Position numbers and translations under genes: made by a program. A stretch of DNA of 64,000 nt from Fuerstiella marisgermanici. GTDB lineage: Bacteria > Planctomycetota > Planctomycetia > Planctomycetales > Planctomycetaceae. Below are positions 36,172 to 44,828 of this stretch, in pieces (positions within the stretch are counted from its first letter, which is position 1; every line of letters begins with the position of its first letter). The notes below the pieces were generated by a model, which was not told where the DNA came from, searched no databases, and was given only the letters and a program-made list of their open reading frames with translations. The stretch covers positions 3,038,001-3,102,000 of the forward strand of contig NZ_CP017641.1 of the NCBI RefSeq assembly GCF_001983935.1, given 5' to 3'.

Positions 36172-37401
36172 TTAATTAGGTGAACTTGAGGACGGCTTCT
36201 TCGGAAGCCGTCCTTTTTCGATTAATGCCTGAACCGCACCCCGCCGAACGCCAAGTTCGGCGTCGCCTGGCGATAACAGAATTGCCTTGTCATACGCGGC
36301 AAGCGCCTCGTGCAGTTGCAAACGCTGCTCCAGTACGAACGCCAGATCGCTCCAGCCTGCTGCATGTTCGGGAGCTACGGAGATCAATTTCCTGAGTCGC
36401 TTTTCGGCTAGTTCCCATTCGGAATTCATCGTTGCCAAAGCCGCTAATCCAACCAGCAACTGTTCCTGATCGGGGAACAACTCCAAACCCTCCCGGACAA
36501 TCTGCTCAGCTTGCTCATGAGCTCCGCTTCCTGCCATCAGAAATGCCAATTGCAGCCGGTTGCCAGTCAATTCCGGGTGCTTTTTGACGAGTGCGGCAAG
36601 CGACATCAGTCCCAGTGGGTCACCTGCCGCCGCCTGTTCTGCAGCCTGCTTACCACGCCACAGGGGATCGCGGCGATGTCTAAGAACGGCGGCAATGTCG
36701 CTGTCTACGATCGATTGGTCGGCTGAAGGAAGTTGTTCCGCCGCAGAAGTGGAATCTGGCAGCGGTGCATCGGTTTTGCCGCCGAAATGTCTTAGACGAG
36801 CCTTCAACCGCTCGGTCTCCCGGTAGTTGCCTTCGATTGCATCCAGCTTTTCACGTGCGGCTTCAAATTCCCCCGCTTCGAATGCGTGTTGGGCCTGCCG
36901 CCAGATGACAGCCGGATGCCTCGGATGGGCAGCCTCGGCCCTGACAAGCAGCCCGTCGCTTTCCGAAACCCGATCAAGCTCACTCAGCACGTCCGCATGA
37001 GTGACAAGAGCTGCGAGCGTCGCATTTGCTGAGCTGGTGAGGTCGGAAAGTAGTTTGTCGGCTTCTTCAGGAGAGGTGGCCGTGAGTCTGTTCGCTAAAA
37101 GATACTTCCACCGTGCTTCGGCCGGCTGCAGTTCAGTGGCAACTCGGTAGCAAATGATAGCTTCCGGGTGGTATTCATGGGCGTCGAGTGCCATGGCGTA
37201 TACCCCCCATGCATCCGCCGATGACGGCATCGACTCAAGCTCCCTGCGTTTACTTTCCAGATACTCCTGCACCTCTTGATAGGTCTCTGATAAATCCGGC
37301 ACAGGTATCGGGGGCACGTCGTACGATTTGTGACAACCGAACAACAGCGACAACACAACACACGATCTCATCGTAAGAGCGATTGTCTGTTTGCAATCCA
37401 A
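36172..37401 (-). CDS. TPR lipoprotein
   Basis: 409 residues. The TTG start at 37401-37399 is preferred because GGAG lies eight bases before it; an ATG ten codons later (37371) has no such sequence. The signal ends VVLSLLFGC, a lipoprotein box. Residues about 40-400 form TPR-like repeats (YAMALDAHEYHPEAIICYRVATELQP, ALAAYDKAILLSPGDAELG). It begins five bases after the stop of the FG-GAP gene upstream, so the pair mirrors the plus-strand operon: propeller lipoprotein plus TPR protein. Confidence 0.85.
   Translation of the reverse strand: MDCKQTIALTMRSCVVLSLLFGCHKSYDVPPIPVPDLSETYQEVQEYLESKRRELESMPSSADAWGVYAMALDAHEYHPEAIICYRVATELQPAEARWKYLLANRLTATSPEEADKLLSDLTSSANATLAALVTHADVLSELDRVSESDGLLVRAEAAHPRHPAVIWRQAQHAFEAGEFEAAREKLDAIEGNYRETERLKARLRHFGGKTDAPLPDSTSAAEQLPSADQSIVDSDIAAVLRHRRDPLWRGKQAAEQAAAGDPLGLMSLAALVKKHPELTGNRLQLAFLMAGSGAHEQAEQIVREGLELFPDQEQLLVGLAALATMNSEWELAEKRLRKLISVAPEHAAGWSDLAFVLEQRLQLHEALAAYDKAILLSPGDAELGVRRGAVQALIEKGRLPKKPSSSSPN
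36190..36218 (+). terminator. Rho-independent terminator inside the convergent gene
   Basis: GGACGGCTTC and GAAGCCGTCC form a perfect ten-base stem with a TTCG tetraloop and are followed by TTTTT. It ends the plus-strand DUF1559 transcript. It lies inside the last codons of the convergent TPR gene, where it encodes the Lys/Pro-Ser end, so one sequence serves as terminator and coding end. Confidence 0.9.
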
Positions 37402-37406
37402 AACAA

Positions 37407-39116
37407 CTACTCCAGTAAAACCCCGTGACCGCGTTCAATTAAAACCGGACTTTCCGCGTGCGCCGCAATCCGGAATCTTTCCGGTGCCATGCTTCCGTGC
37501 GGCCAGATGACCTCGACAAATATCATGTCCGCATCAACCGGACACGACAGATAGTACTCCGCAGCGTGAGTACTCATGTAACTTTGACACGGCTGAAACG
37601 TATGAAGTGATTTCCGGCCATCGACATCCCACGTGAACTTCGTCCCCGGGCAACTGCGGCCGGACAACCCGGGATCAACAAATCGCAGCGTCAGCCCGCT
37701 ATGCATCGCTGTGGAATCATTTCGCAGGACAATCGCGGGACTGCCAATCGTCGACACTATGGCATCGGGATCGCCGTCTCTGTCTAAGTCACCAACTGCC
37801 AACCCCCGAGCGACAACCATGCGACCGCTCAACGCGTTCTCGCTCTGACGCTGATCTGTGGTCCCATCAATGCTCAAACATTGTATCGGCTGTTGATAGG
37901 GTTTCCAAAAATCTGTCACGGATTCGGAGAGGCCCTCGGATCGTCGCACGCGTCCATTTGCAGTCAGCAGTTCGTTAACACCATTAAAGTCAAAGTCCAC
38001 GATACACAATCCAAACCCGGTTGTGCTGCGAGTGAATGGGGAAATGCCGGTTTCACGGCTGATATCACGGTAGAATCCTCCCCCTTGCTGTGAATACACG
38101 GCGTGCGATTCTCCGTCCAAATGAGAAACGACAACCTCTTCCGTTTCGTTCTGATCGACGTCGCCAATGGCGATTCCCATGCTCCCTTGAGGACGCCCTT
38201 GAAAACTCAGGTCGCAACCGCTCACGGCCGCCCTGTCCTTGAACGTCCCCTGCTCGTTTATCCACAGCAGATTCGGATACTGATCGCTGGCCACATAAAC
38301 ATCGATCCAGTTGTCACCATCGAAATCCATGGCCGTGACACCAAGTCCGGCAGACAGCCCGCTGCCAACCCCCGCACCCAGCGACACATCTTCAAAGCTG
38401 AGTTCACCGCCGGAAGATTCGCCCGTGACGTTTCGGAATAGTACATCTGTCGTACGTGGAAAAAGTCCCGGTGTGCAAAAATCAGCATTGCCGCCCCCCA
38501 AACGAGTGCAGGGACGATGTGTGTAGTTCACGTAGTTCGTGACAAACAGATCCAACCATCCGTCGCGATCATAATCGAGCCAGCAAGCGGACGTTCCCCA
38601 CTTAGAATTGCTAATACCACTGGTCGCCGTGACATCCCGGAAGAATGCTCCGCCATGATTCCGCCACAAGGCATCTTCGTTCGGTGACGAAATGTACAAG
38701 TCGGGCCAACCATCGTTGTCACAATCTCCGACTGCGATGCCGGCACCTGAGACTTCACCAAGCCCCAACTGTTCAGCACACTCCGTAAATTGGCCGGGCC
38801 CGTCTTGACGGAAAAACGCGACGTTGCGGTTCACGGAATTCTGTGCAACAAGCATGACGTCCAAGTATCCGTTCCGATCGAAATCCAGAATGGCGCAACC
38901 TGATCCGATAATTGTTGACAAATGATAGTCATCAGGACGCACAGGCAGATCCAAAAACGCCACCCCCCAATCACTGGCGGCATCAAAGAACACCGGCATT
39001 GCTGTACTTGTACCGAGGGAACCCGGAGCAGGAGCTGCTACCGGCCCGCCAGACTTTCCACAGCCTGACAACAGGACAAGAAGCATTAGTAGTAATTGAA
39101 TTCGTTCAGCAGTCAC
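37407..39116 (-). CDS. FG-GAP/ASPIC-UnbV (CRTAC1-like) lipoprotein
   Basis: 569 residues, GTG start at 39116. Lipoprotein signal LLLMLLVLLSGC. FG-GAP repeats with calcium loops (DFDRNGYLDVM, DCDNDGWPDLY, DYDRDGWLDLF, DFDGDNWIDVY, DVDQNETEEVV, DFDFNGVNELL, DLDRDGDPDAI) are followed by an ASPIC/UnbV domain (FVEVIWPHGSMAPERFR). It is closely similar in layout to the protein at 32588-34390. It forms an operon with the TPR lipoprotein downstream. The divergent gap to the plus-strand gene is very short. Confidence 0.9.
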   Translation of the reverse strand: MTAERIQLLLMLLVLLSGCGKSGGPVAAPAPGSLGTSTAMPVFFDAASDWGVAFLDLPVRPDDYHLSTIIGSGCAILDFDRNGYLDVMLVAQNSVNRNVAFFRQDGPGQFTECAEQLGLGEVSGAGIAVGDCDNDGWPDLYISSPNEDALWRNHGGAFFRDVTATSGISNSKWGTSACWLDYDRDGWLDLFVTNYVNYTHRPCTRLGGGNADFCTPGLFPRTTDVLFRNVTGESSGGELSFEDVSLGAGVGSGLSAGLGVTAMDFDGDNWIDVYVASDQYPNLLWINEQGTFKDRAAVSGCDLSFQGRPQGSMGIAIGDVDQNETEEVVVSHLDGESHAVYSQQGGGFYRDISRETGISPFTRSTTGFGLCIVDFDFNGVNELLTANGRVRRSEGLSESVTDFWKPYQQPIQCLSIDGTTDQRQSENALSGRMVVARGLAVGDLDRDGDPDAIVSTIGSPAIVLRNDSTAMHSGLTLRFVDPGLSGRSCPGTKFTWDVDGRKSLHTFQPCQSYMSTHAAEYYLSCPVDADMIFVEVIWPHGSMAPERFRIAAHAESPVLIERGHGVLLE

Positions 39117-39351
39117 AATGGTTCCCGCTGAAGAGCCAGCAATGTTGGAATTTTTTTACAGCGCAAGAGTCCCAATGCAGAATTGTAATGCGAAGGAAAA
39201 CAGAAATAGTAGACGCGTCTTCCGATTCTCGCCAGAAGTGCCATTTTGTTCAGGCCTTGCTGAGTGTAGACTCAGGTCCAAGTCGTCCCCCACTTTCATT
39301 GAGTCGGGGGCGGTGCCGCAAACCGTGCCGCAGGGTGTCGTAGGTCGAAGA

Positions 39352-40035
39352 TTGTCCAGTCCGCCATCAGATCTCTGGGATGTTTACCTCGAAGCAGAGC
39401 GCCGTGGGCTTCGAGGCGAACGCAATGATGCGCTCAATCGTTTTCTTGCAGCGTTCGCTGAATTGCATCAAACGGAGCAACACGATTGGGCGCTCGGACT
39501 CGCTTCAAACATCGTCGATGATAACGCATCGACTCCGATTCGATTGCCGCTGTTCCGCAGCGTTCTTCTGCCAGCACTTGAAACCGCCATTGCCCAGCGG
39601 ACGCCCGGCGCGGCACGATGGCTCGCTGGTTTCGTTCAACAAATCTACAAATGCCGTGAGCTTCGACCACGTCTCATGGATGGCACGCTCACCGAACACG
39701 CTCTGCTCCTAACCGCACTTGACCATGACCCCGGCGACGATCGTTCGCGGCGTAAATTGTTGGGACTGCTCGCCTCACGGTTAAACAACACACTCCACGA
39801 ACTCCCAACTGGGGTCCTGTACGGCAACGACGGTGCAAGCTTTGACCAGTGCCGCGAAATGCTGCAGGAACTCGACGGCTTCATTCGTTACGCTAACCGC
39901 CTTGGTATAGCTGAAGAATACGCGGATTTGGTCGCCAACTGCCAATTCCATTACAAGGCATACGCCGAATACCTCACGGATCGCCGTGAAGCTTCCTGTT
40001 ACGCTGACTATCTTTCAAGAGGCAGAGACCTCTAA
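39352..40035 (+). CDS. Hypothetical helical protein
   Basis: 227 residues from a TTG at 39352. The frame is open from 39118, but the first 78 codons lack protein-like pattern and overlap a promoter region, so the later start is preferred. The family is not recognised. It is all-helical and soluble (DLWDVYLEAERRGLRGERNDALNRFL, HDWALGLASNIV, LLGLLASRLNNTLHELPTGVLY). The preceding GGTGTCGTAGG is faintly like the attC-like right half, and the gene is followed by a gap of cassette type, so it may be the first gene of the second cassette stretch. Confidence 0.6.
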   Translation: MSSPPSDLWDVYLEAERRGLRGERNDALNRFLAAFAELHQTEQHDWALGLASNIVDDNASTPIRLPLFRSVLLPALETAIAQRTPGAARWLAGFVQQIYKCRELRPRLMDGTLTEHALLLTALDHDPGDDRSRRKLLGLLASRLNNTLHELPTGVLYGNDGASFDQCREMLQELDGFIRYANRLGIAEEYADLVANCQFHYKAYAEYLTDRREASCYADYLSRGRDL

Positions 40036-40292
40036 CCACGTGTTGACGCAGGGCCGCTTCGCGAACAACTTCCCTGTTTGGCGGCGAAGACTGGCTGTTG
40101 ATACTTTTCAAGCCATCGTGACTCGCTCGCAATACCAATGAGCGACAGCGCAGGCACGACTCTGTCGTATGACAAGCGTTCCCATTCTTCGCATACGCAC
40201 CGTTGTCGTTTTGGTTTGCTTATCAATTCCTTATATTGCAAACGCGGCTTATCTTTGGACGAAGCAACTAAACCTGTCAGTTATGGAATCCA

Positions 40293-41219
40293 ATGAACCA
40301 GAAATCGGTTGTCATCGCCGGAGGTAGCGGCTTTCTTGGCGTTTCGCTGGCCAGTCACCTACTTGAATCCGGCTGCAGAGTTACGGTGCTTTCGCGAAAC
40401 CAGCCCAAGGTCAGCGGGCAATGGGATTTCGCGGAATGGGATGCACGGACTCTGGGTCCCTGGCAATCCGTAATTGATGGAGCCGACGCCGTTGTGAATC
40501 TGGTTGGTCGGTCAGTGGACTGCATCAAAACACCTGACCATTGCGACGAAATCCTGCGGTCGCGTGTCGAGGCGACTCGTGTATTGGGTGAAGCCATGAA
40601 AGCGGCCGAAGCTCCACCGCCCGTGTGGGTTCAAATGAGTACCGCGCATATCTACGGTGATCCGCCCTCATTGGTTTGTACCGAAATGTCTCCGTTCGGC
40701 TACGGACTTGCTCCCGATGTAGGAAGAGCATGGGAATCGGAATTTGCGAACGCCATTCATCCTGATCAACGAGGCGTGGTCCTGCGGACCAGTTTTGTTG
40801 TGGGGCGTGACCGTGGTGCTGGAGGAGGCGCACTATCGCGACTGCGTTTGATTGCACGCCTCGGCCTGGGAGGCAAGGTTGGTTCAGGGCAGCAAGGCAT
40901 GAGCTGGATCCATGAAAGAGACATGAACCGCATTTTTGAGCGTGCCATTGTCGATCCGTCGATGCAGGGTGCTTACATCGCAAGTTCCCCCAATCCTGTC
41001 GCGCAGCAGGACTTCATGAGATCGTTGCGTCGATCGCTGAGCGTACCGATCGGTTTGCCTGCCACGGAAACAATGGTGCGTTTGGGAGCTCACTGGTTTC
41101 TGCGTACAGACCCGGAACTAGCACTCTACGGCCGCTACGTTGTCCCCGATCGCCTCACCGCGTCTGGCTTTGAGTTTGACTTTCCCAACCTTGATGATGC
41201 GCTGGCCGACTTGAAGTAG
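40293..41219 (+). CDS. TIGR01777 family NAD-dependent epimerase/SDR protein
   Basis: 308 residues, normal for the family (YfcH/SDR39U1). The Rossmann motif is [15 protein letters not shown]. The family segments [46 protein letters not shown] and [17 protein letters not shown] are all visible. The usual SDR Tyr-x3-Lys is altered: STAHIYGDP has Tyr but the Lys is not at +4, as in many family members. The biochemical reaction is not established for the family. The gap before it has a poor match to the attC-like repeat; the gap after it carries copy I. Confidence 0.88.
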   Translation: MNQKSVVIAGGSGFLGVSLASHLLESGCRVTVLSRNQPKVSGQWDFAEWDARTLGPWQSVIDGADAVVNLVGRSVDCIKTPDHCDEILRSRVEATRVLGEAMKAAEAPPPVWVQMSTAHIYGDPPSLVCTEMSPFGYGLAPDVGRAWESEFANAIHPDQRGVVLRTSFVVGRDRGAGGGALSRLRLIARLGLGGKVGSGQQGMSWIHERDMNRIFERAIVDPSMQGAYIASSPNPVAQQDFMRSLRRSLSVPIGLPATETMVRLGAHWFLRTDPELALYGRYVVPDRLTASGFEFDFPNLDDALADLK

Positions 41220-41395
41220 AATTATAGGCTTCCTTTGCACTTTGGACCTTCGGATAGCCATTCGCTCTGTAGCAGCGTGTGGGCCCATCGACACAACCTC
41301 CGTTTGCCCAAGCCTCGCTGCGCTGGTAACCTGGCAGTTGTCTTAAGTCGCTTCCACGTGTCTGGTGCGGTGTCGTAAAGTAACTGTCGTTGCGT
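41220..41395 (+). repeat. attC-like repeat, copy I
   Basis: CTGGTAA at 41323 lies exactly 66 bases before GTTGCGT at 41389-41395. The right half reads GTGCGGTGTCGTAAAGTAAC, TGTC, GTTGCGT. The next gene start (ATG 41421) is 25 bases later. Confidence 0.55.
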
Positions 41396-41420
41396 GGCCA
41401 ACGCTTTCACTGAGGCAGGC

Positions 41421-41522
41421 ATGATTCGAGACGATGCGAACCGTGAAATCAATCGCTTAGTTGCACACTATCGCGCATTGCCATTTGACGAGTTGCGCAC
41501 ACTCGCTGAACAACCCGTGGCA
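41421..41522 (+). pseudogene. 5' fragment of a cassette gene split by an IS3-family element
   Basis: MIRDDANREINRLVAHYRA and 15 further codons end where the insertion begins. The 3' fragment is at 42885-43067. Restoring one frame needs removal of 2 or 5 bases next to the right end of the element; five would fit an IS3-type duplication, although the flanks TGGCA and GCCCA match poorly. Confidence 0.6.
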
Positions 41523-41588
41523 TGCTCCCCTTGAACAGGTCCATCATTATGAGAGTCTACTGACGAAATAATTCTCAGGAGACTCAGA

Positions 41589-41873
41589 ATGTCGAAGAAA
41601 CGTAAACGTCACACTCCGGAATAGATTGTTCGGAAGCTTCGCGATGCGGACGCGATGCTGACGAGCGGCAAGTCGCTCGGTGAAGTTGTTCAATCGCTGG
41701 CTGTCAGTGAAGCGACGTATCATCGCTGGCGTCAGCAGTATGGCGGGATGAAGGCGGAGGAAGCGAAGCGTCTGAAGGAGCTGGAAGTTGAGAACGCTCG
41801 GCTGAAGAAGCTGCTTGCGGAAGCGGAACTCGACAAGGCGATGTTGAAGGAGATCGCGGAGGGAAACTTCTGA
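41589..41873 (+). pseudogene. IS3-family OrfA with an early TAG
   Basis: The frame starts ATG 41589 (SKKRKRHTPE) after AGGAG-like sequence and meets TAG at 41622-41624, at the place where relatives have Gln (PEQIVRKLRD). It then continues IVRKLRDADAMLTSGKSLGEV with the helix-turn-helix (VVQSLAVSEATYHRWRQQYGG) and leucine-zipper region to 41873. A CAG to TAG change would explain it. An internal ATG at 41655 could still give a 72-residue product lacking the N-terminus. Confidence 0.85.
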
Positions 41874-41905
41874 CGGTCTCTCGGAAACGCGAGGCCGTCA
41901 AACAT

Positions 41906-42757
41906 GTGCAGGAGAAGTTCGCTGTTTCGGAACGTCACGCGTGCCGAACGGTTGGTCAGCATCGTTCGGTTCATCGTCGTGAACCCGTTGTTCGGGATGA
42001 CGAAGCGGCACTGGTAAAGCGGATGCTGGAACTGGTTCGCGAACATCCGCGATTTGGTTATCGGCGTATCTGTCGTTTACTTCGTCGCGAAGAATTCGTG
42101 GTGAATAGGAAGCGAGTGTATCGTCTTTGGCGTCGCGAAGGGTTGAAAGTTCGTCGACGAACGAAGAAGCGGCGTGGCACTGGCGGCAGCAAAAACGCTT
42201 GTCATGTTCACCGATCGCGGGGAAAGAACGACGTATGGGCGTGGGATTTTGTGTTTGACTACACAACGAATGGAACTCAGTTGAAGTGGCTGACCGTTGT
42301 TGACGAATTCACTCGGGAGTGCGTTGCGTTGAAAGTTTCTCGCAGTATCAAAGCCGACGACGTGATCGACACGCTGTGTGAATTGATCGCTGCTCGCGGT
42401 GTGCCCAATCACATTCGCAGCGACAACGGCCCAGAGTTTATCGCGAAGGCGATTGGTAAATGGCTGAACAAAACAGGCGTCTCGGCGCTGTACGTCGAGC
42501 CGGGATCGCCGTGGCAGAACGGGTATTCCGAGAGTTTCAATTCGAAGCTTCGCGATGAATTTCTGAACGTAGAAGAATTTGACAGTATTCGTGATGCCGC
42601 GCAGATGACGAAGAACTTTCAACGTCAGTACAACGAAGTTCGTCCGCACAGCGCGTTGGCCTACCAGACTCCGAACGAGTTTGCGGCCGTGCAGCCTTCG
42701 GTTCGAGCTCGACAGACGGGAGCCGCCCCGACCACCTTCGCCATCACCTCGACCTGA
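41906..42757 (+). CDS. IS3-family transposase OrfB (DDE integrase)
   Basis: 283 residues as drawn; in the intact element it is made as an OrfAB fusion by a -1 frameshift near 41860-41875. An HTH_21-like part (VREHPRFGYRRICRLLRREEF) precedes the rve integrase core: Asp in VWAWDFVFDY, Asp in HIRSDNGPEF, Glu in QNGYSESFNSKLRDE. The core is complete. Because orfA has a stop, full-length transposase may not be made. The start codon of a stand-alone OrfB is uncertain. Confidence 0.92.
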   Translation: MQEKFAVSERHACRTVGQHRSVHRREPVVRDDEAALVKRMLELVREHPRFGYRRICRLLRREEFVVNRKRVYRLWRREGLKVRRRTKKRRGTGGSKNACHVHRSRGKNDVWAWDFVFDYTTNGTQLKWLTVVDEFTRECVALKVSRSIKADDVIDTLCELIAARGVPNHIRSDNGPEFIAKAIGKWLNKTGVSALYVEPGSPWQNGYSESFNSKLRDEFLNVEEFDSIRDAAQMTKNFQRQYNEVRPHSALAYQTPNEFAAVQPSVRARQTGAAPTTFAITST

Positions 42758-42884
42758 GCTCCGCGTTGAAGGCCGAGGCGACAGCGAAGGCGGACGGGGC
42801 TCAGCACAACTTGTTTGGAAGATTATTCAATACCAATGTCAGCCCACAACTCTCATAACAACCGGACCTAATCTCGGGGGCAGC

Positions 42885-43067
42885 CCACCCGCAATTGAGA
42901 CCGAAACATTCGCACCAGATGGAATCGTGACGTTTGTTGTTGATATCCGGCACTTCGAGCAAAATTCGGTTCGCGTGAATGTGTCTGCGTTTGGTAGCAA
43001 TTGGTTCAAACTAGAACGCCTTGACGAATCTGTCGTGGTTTCTCGCAATGCGGCTACTGATGCATAA
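42885..43067 (+). pseudogene. 3' fragment of the cassette gene split by the IS3-family element
   Basis: The last 60 codons read ETFAPDGIVTFVVDIRHFEQ, VNVSAFGSNWFKLERLDESV and end at TAA 43065. Strands and length suggest a small soluble beta-rich protein of about 95 residues when joined to 41421-41522. The family is not recognised. Confidence 0.6.
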
Positions 43068-43227
43068 CGATTTGACAGTTCATTGGCCGCCGAACATCGT
43101 TTTTGTTCGCTAGACATTGGGCACGCGTTCCGTCTTTGGCAACGGGCGTTGGCATTGGTACGATCTCTCGTAGTGCGGGCATCACTCGCTTCGTTCAGAG
43201 CGGTGTCGCAAGAATCCCACATTAGAC
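43068..43227 (+). repeat. attC-like repeat, copy J
   Basis: Closest relative of copy A: both have TCTTTGGCAACGGGCGTTGG, then TTGGTAC (43155) exactly 66 bases before the end box ATTAGAC (43221-43227), and CATCACTCGCTTCGTTCAGA, GCGGTGTCGCAAGAAT, CCCAC between. The ATG of the next gene follows eight bases later. Confidence 0.62.
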
Positions 43228-43235
43228 CGTTCATA

Positions 43236-43823
43236 ATGCTCGACGTAACAATTAGCCGAAAGCTAAACGACGCGATCGAGAGCGAGTTGCAGCCGGGTGA
43301 AACCGTCTCGTTCATCGAAACGCCACAGCCGCGTTTCTTCACAGCCGCGTCAACTGGTGCATTCTTCTTCGCAATCCCCTGGACACTTTTTGCGATCTTT
43401 TGGATCGCGGGGGCGTCGGGTTTCAAGGTGCCTGACTTCAACAACGGATTTGATCTTTTTCCGTTGTTTGGAATCCCATTTGTGCTCATCGGATTGGCGA
43501 TGCTTTCGGCGCCGATTTGGGCGTATCGAAATGCGTTTAAGAGCGTTTACGTCATTACCGATCGGCGAGCGATCACCATTGTCGGTGGATTTCGTACGAC
43601 AGTCCGGAGTTTCTTCCCGGATGATCTTGATGGCATGCACCGATCAGAACGTTCGGACGGGTCCGGGGACGTGATTATCGGAAGGACGACAAGACGTGAT
43701 TCGGATGGTGACCTCCACCGCACGGCCTACGGATTCCTCGGGGTGGCGGATGCCAAGGCTACTGAGGACCGGTTGAGAGTATTAGCTTCCAGTAAGTCCC
43801 GATATCCTCGCGACGACGGATAA
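43236..43823 (+). CDS. Membrane protein with bacterial PH-like domain, cassette-borne
   Basis: 195 residues from ATG at 43236. Two hydrophobic segments lie near residues 45-65 (FFFAIPWTLFAIFWIAGASG) and 80-103 (LFGIPFVLIGLAMLSAPIWAY). The C-terminal half has KSVYVITDRRAITIVGGFRTTVRSF, the pattern of bacterial PH domains (YdbS/YdbT-like), followed by a strand-rich end. The role is unknown. It lies between attC-like copies J and J2 and has no ribosome-binding sequence. Confidence 0.68.
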   Translation: MLDVTISRKLNDAIESELQPGETVSFIETPQPRFFTAASTGAFFFAIPWTLFAIFWIAGASGFKVPDFNNGFDLFPLFGIPFVLIGLAMLSAPIWAYRNAFKSVYVITDRRAITIVGGFRTTVRSFFPDDLDGMHRSERSDGSGDVIIGRTTRRDSDGDLHRTAYGFLGVADAKATEDRLRVLASSKSRYPRDDG

Positions 43824-43957
43824 ATATGTGCATTCACGCAGACGGCCCGCAGACATCACATCGACTTCTGACTACGAACCTTCGCCCTGGATAATTTCGC
43901 GTAACCATGACTTTTCAGATTCGCTCACGACCGTGGCGTAGAAACCTTCTGTGATGT
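43824..43957 (+). repeat. attC-like repeat, copy J2 (weak)
   Basis: CTGGATA at 43887 lies 64 bases before GTGATGT at 43951-43957, with TCGCTCACGACCGTGGCGTAG and AAACCTTCT between. It fits the pattern with several changes and overlaps the start of the next gene. Confidence 0.4.
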
Positions 43958-44376
43958 GCCTCAACGAAATGACACCCGTCGAACAGATGCGTGATCCCGA
44001 GGCTACTCGGCAAACATTGATTGGAGCAATCGCTGACTTGAACCCCGACAGTGCTCAGTGGTGGCAATACAATGTCTCACACCGACAGTTTCTGCTTCGG
44101 CTGTTTCATTCGCCGACATCAGATTGGTTGATGATTGCGACTTTCTCTGTACAGCATCTGTGCGGAACACCTCACTGGAATCAGCCCGAACTGCAATTCA
44201 CCATCGAGCCGGATCCCCGGTGCGCTGATGAGTCTCGATGGGTGGTCACGGACGCCAACGCGGGGTTCGAGATGACATGTCGCAATCTGTATTGGGGTCG
44301 CAACGTTGGCCGCAGCGATGAGTCAGGATGGTTCTCCTGCAATGCTGCCCCAGGCGATAGATCAGCTGATTTTTAG
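43954..44376 (+). CDS. Hypothetical protein, cassette-borne
   Basis: 140 residues from ATG 43954 (a GTG at 43951 is also possible). Soluble, Trp-rich and acidic: QWWQYNVSHRQFLLRLFHSP, DWLMIATFSVQHLCGTPHW, RWVVTDANAGFEMTC. I do not recognise the family. The pattern resembles small immunity-type or ligand-binding proteins, but there is no decisive motif. It is bounded by attC-like sequences. Confidence 0.6.
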   Translation: MCLNEMTPVEQMRDPEATRQTLIGAIADLNPDSAQWWQYNVSHRQFLLRLFHSPTSDWLMIATFSVQHLCGTPHWNQPELQFTIEPDPRCADESRWVVTDANAGFEMTCRNLYWGRNVGRSDESGWFSCNAAPGDRSADF

Positions 44377-44602
44377 AATGCCAATCGCTGCCCGGTTGCC
44401 TTTCCTATTTCGCAACCCTCGCGCATGTTGATAAACTGTCAGACGCTGCAGATTAAACCGGTTCGGCTACAGCTTGTTACGCTGACTTGTGGCCGCGTAA
44501 CAAGCGTTTCGTACTATGAATGCTGTTTGCCACGAGCCCGAACCGTCGACGACAAATGGTAAACTGCTCTAATGCGGTGTCGCGAACATTCTTCCGTTGG
44601 AC
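44377..44602 (+). repeat. attC-like repeat, copy K
   Basis: The right end AATGCGGTGTCGCGAACATT, CTTCC, GTTGGAC (44596-44602) fits the consensus well. The part where the TGGTA box would lie is occupied by repeat R1 in reverse orientation, so this copy may be a chimera. The next ATG is 16 bases later. Confidence 0.5.
44465..44575 (-). repeat. Repeat R1, minus-strand copy, with perfect hairpin
   Basis: Inverted copy of 25786-25894. Inside it GCTTGTTACGC (44472-44482) and GCGTAACAAGC (44495-44505) form a perfect 11-base stem. The same hairpin is degenerate in the other copy. Confidence 0.75.
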
Positions 44603-44618
44603 GAGCTAAGGATTCACG

Positions 44619-44828
44619 ATGGCTGACGATTCCCAAACCGATGGCATTCTTGCGAAGCCACTTCAGCCTGGTGCATTTCGTATTTGTACGACGTGCCGCG
44701 CTTGGTTCGCCTTGAAGCTGGTGGCGCAGCGTGATGATGAATGCCAGGGGTCGATTACTTCCTATCGCTGCAAAAAATGCGGTGCGAGTTTCGATTTTGC
44801 CGACCATCATCCACCGGCTGCCATCTAG
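44619..44828 (+). CDS. Small zinc-ribbon protein, cassette-borne
   Basis: 69 residues, ATG at 44619. Two Cys pairs, ICTTCRAWFALK and YRCKKCGASFDF, with a further Cys in DECQGS, suggest a zinc ribbon. Function unknown. It begins 16 bases after the attC-like end, and the sequence before it (CTAAGGATTCACG) offers an AGGA ribosome-binding sequence, unlike most other cassette genes here. Confidence 0.68.
   Translation: MADDSQTDGILAKPLQPGAFRICTTCRAWFALKLVAQRDDECQGSITSYRCKKCGASFDFADHHPPAAI

Larger units (their letters stand above)
41523..42882 (+). mobile_element. IS3-family insertion sequence
   Basis: About 1360 bases. Left end TGCTCCCCTTGAACAGGTCC and right end, read inward, TGCCCCCGAGATTAGGTCC are related. 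Further in, TTATGAGAGT and TGAC also match, so the imperfect inverted repeats extend to about 42 bases. It carries orfA (interrupted by TAG) and orfB in the usual overlapping arrangement. No clean target duplication is seen. Confidence 0.85.

Noticed and set aside
39118-39351. N-terminal extension of the 39352 gene
   Set aside because: No protein-like pattern, and it would leave two bases between divergent start codons.
40036-40292. Further attC-like copy before the epimerase gene
   Set aside because: CTGTCGTATGACAAGCGTTCCC is similar to the right half, but the TGGTA box spacing and the end box do not fit, and the next gene starts over 100 bases later.
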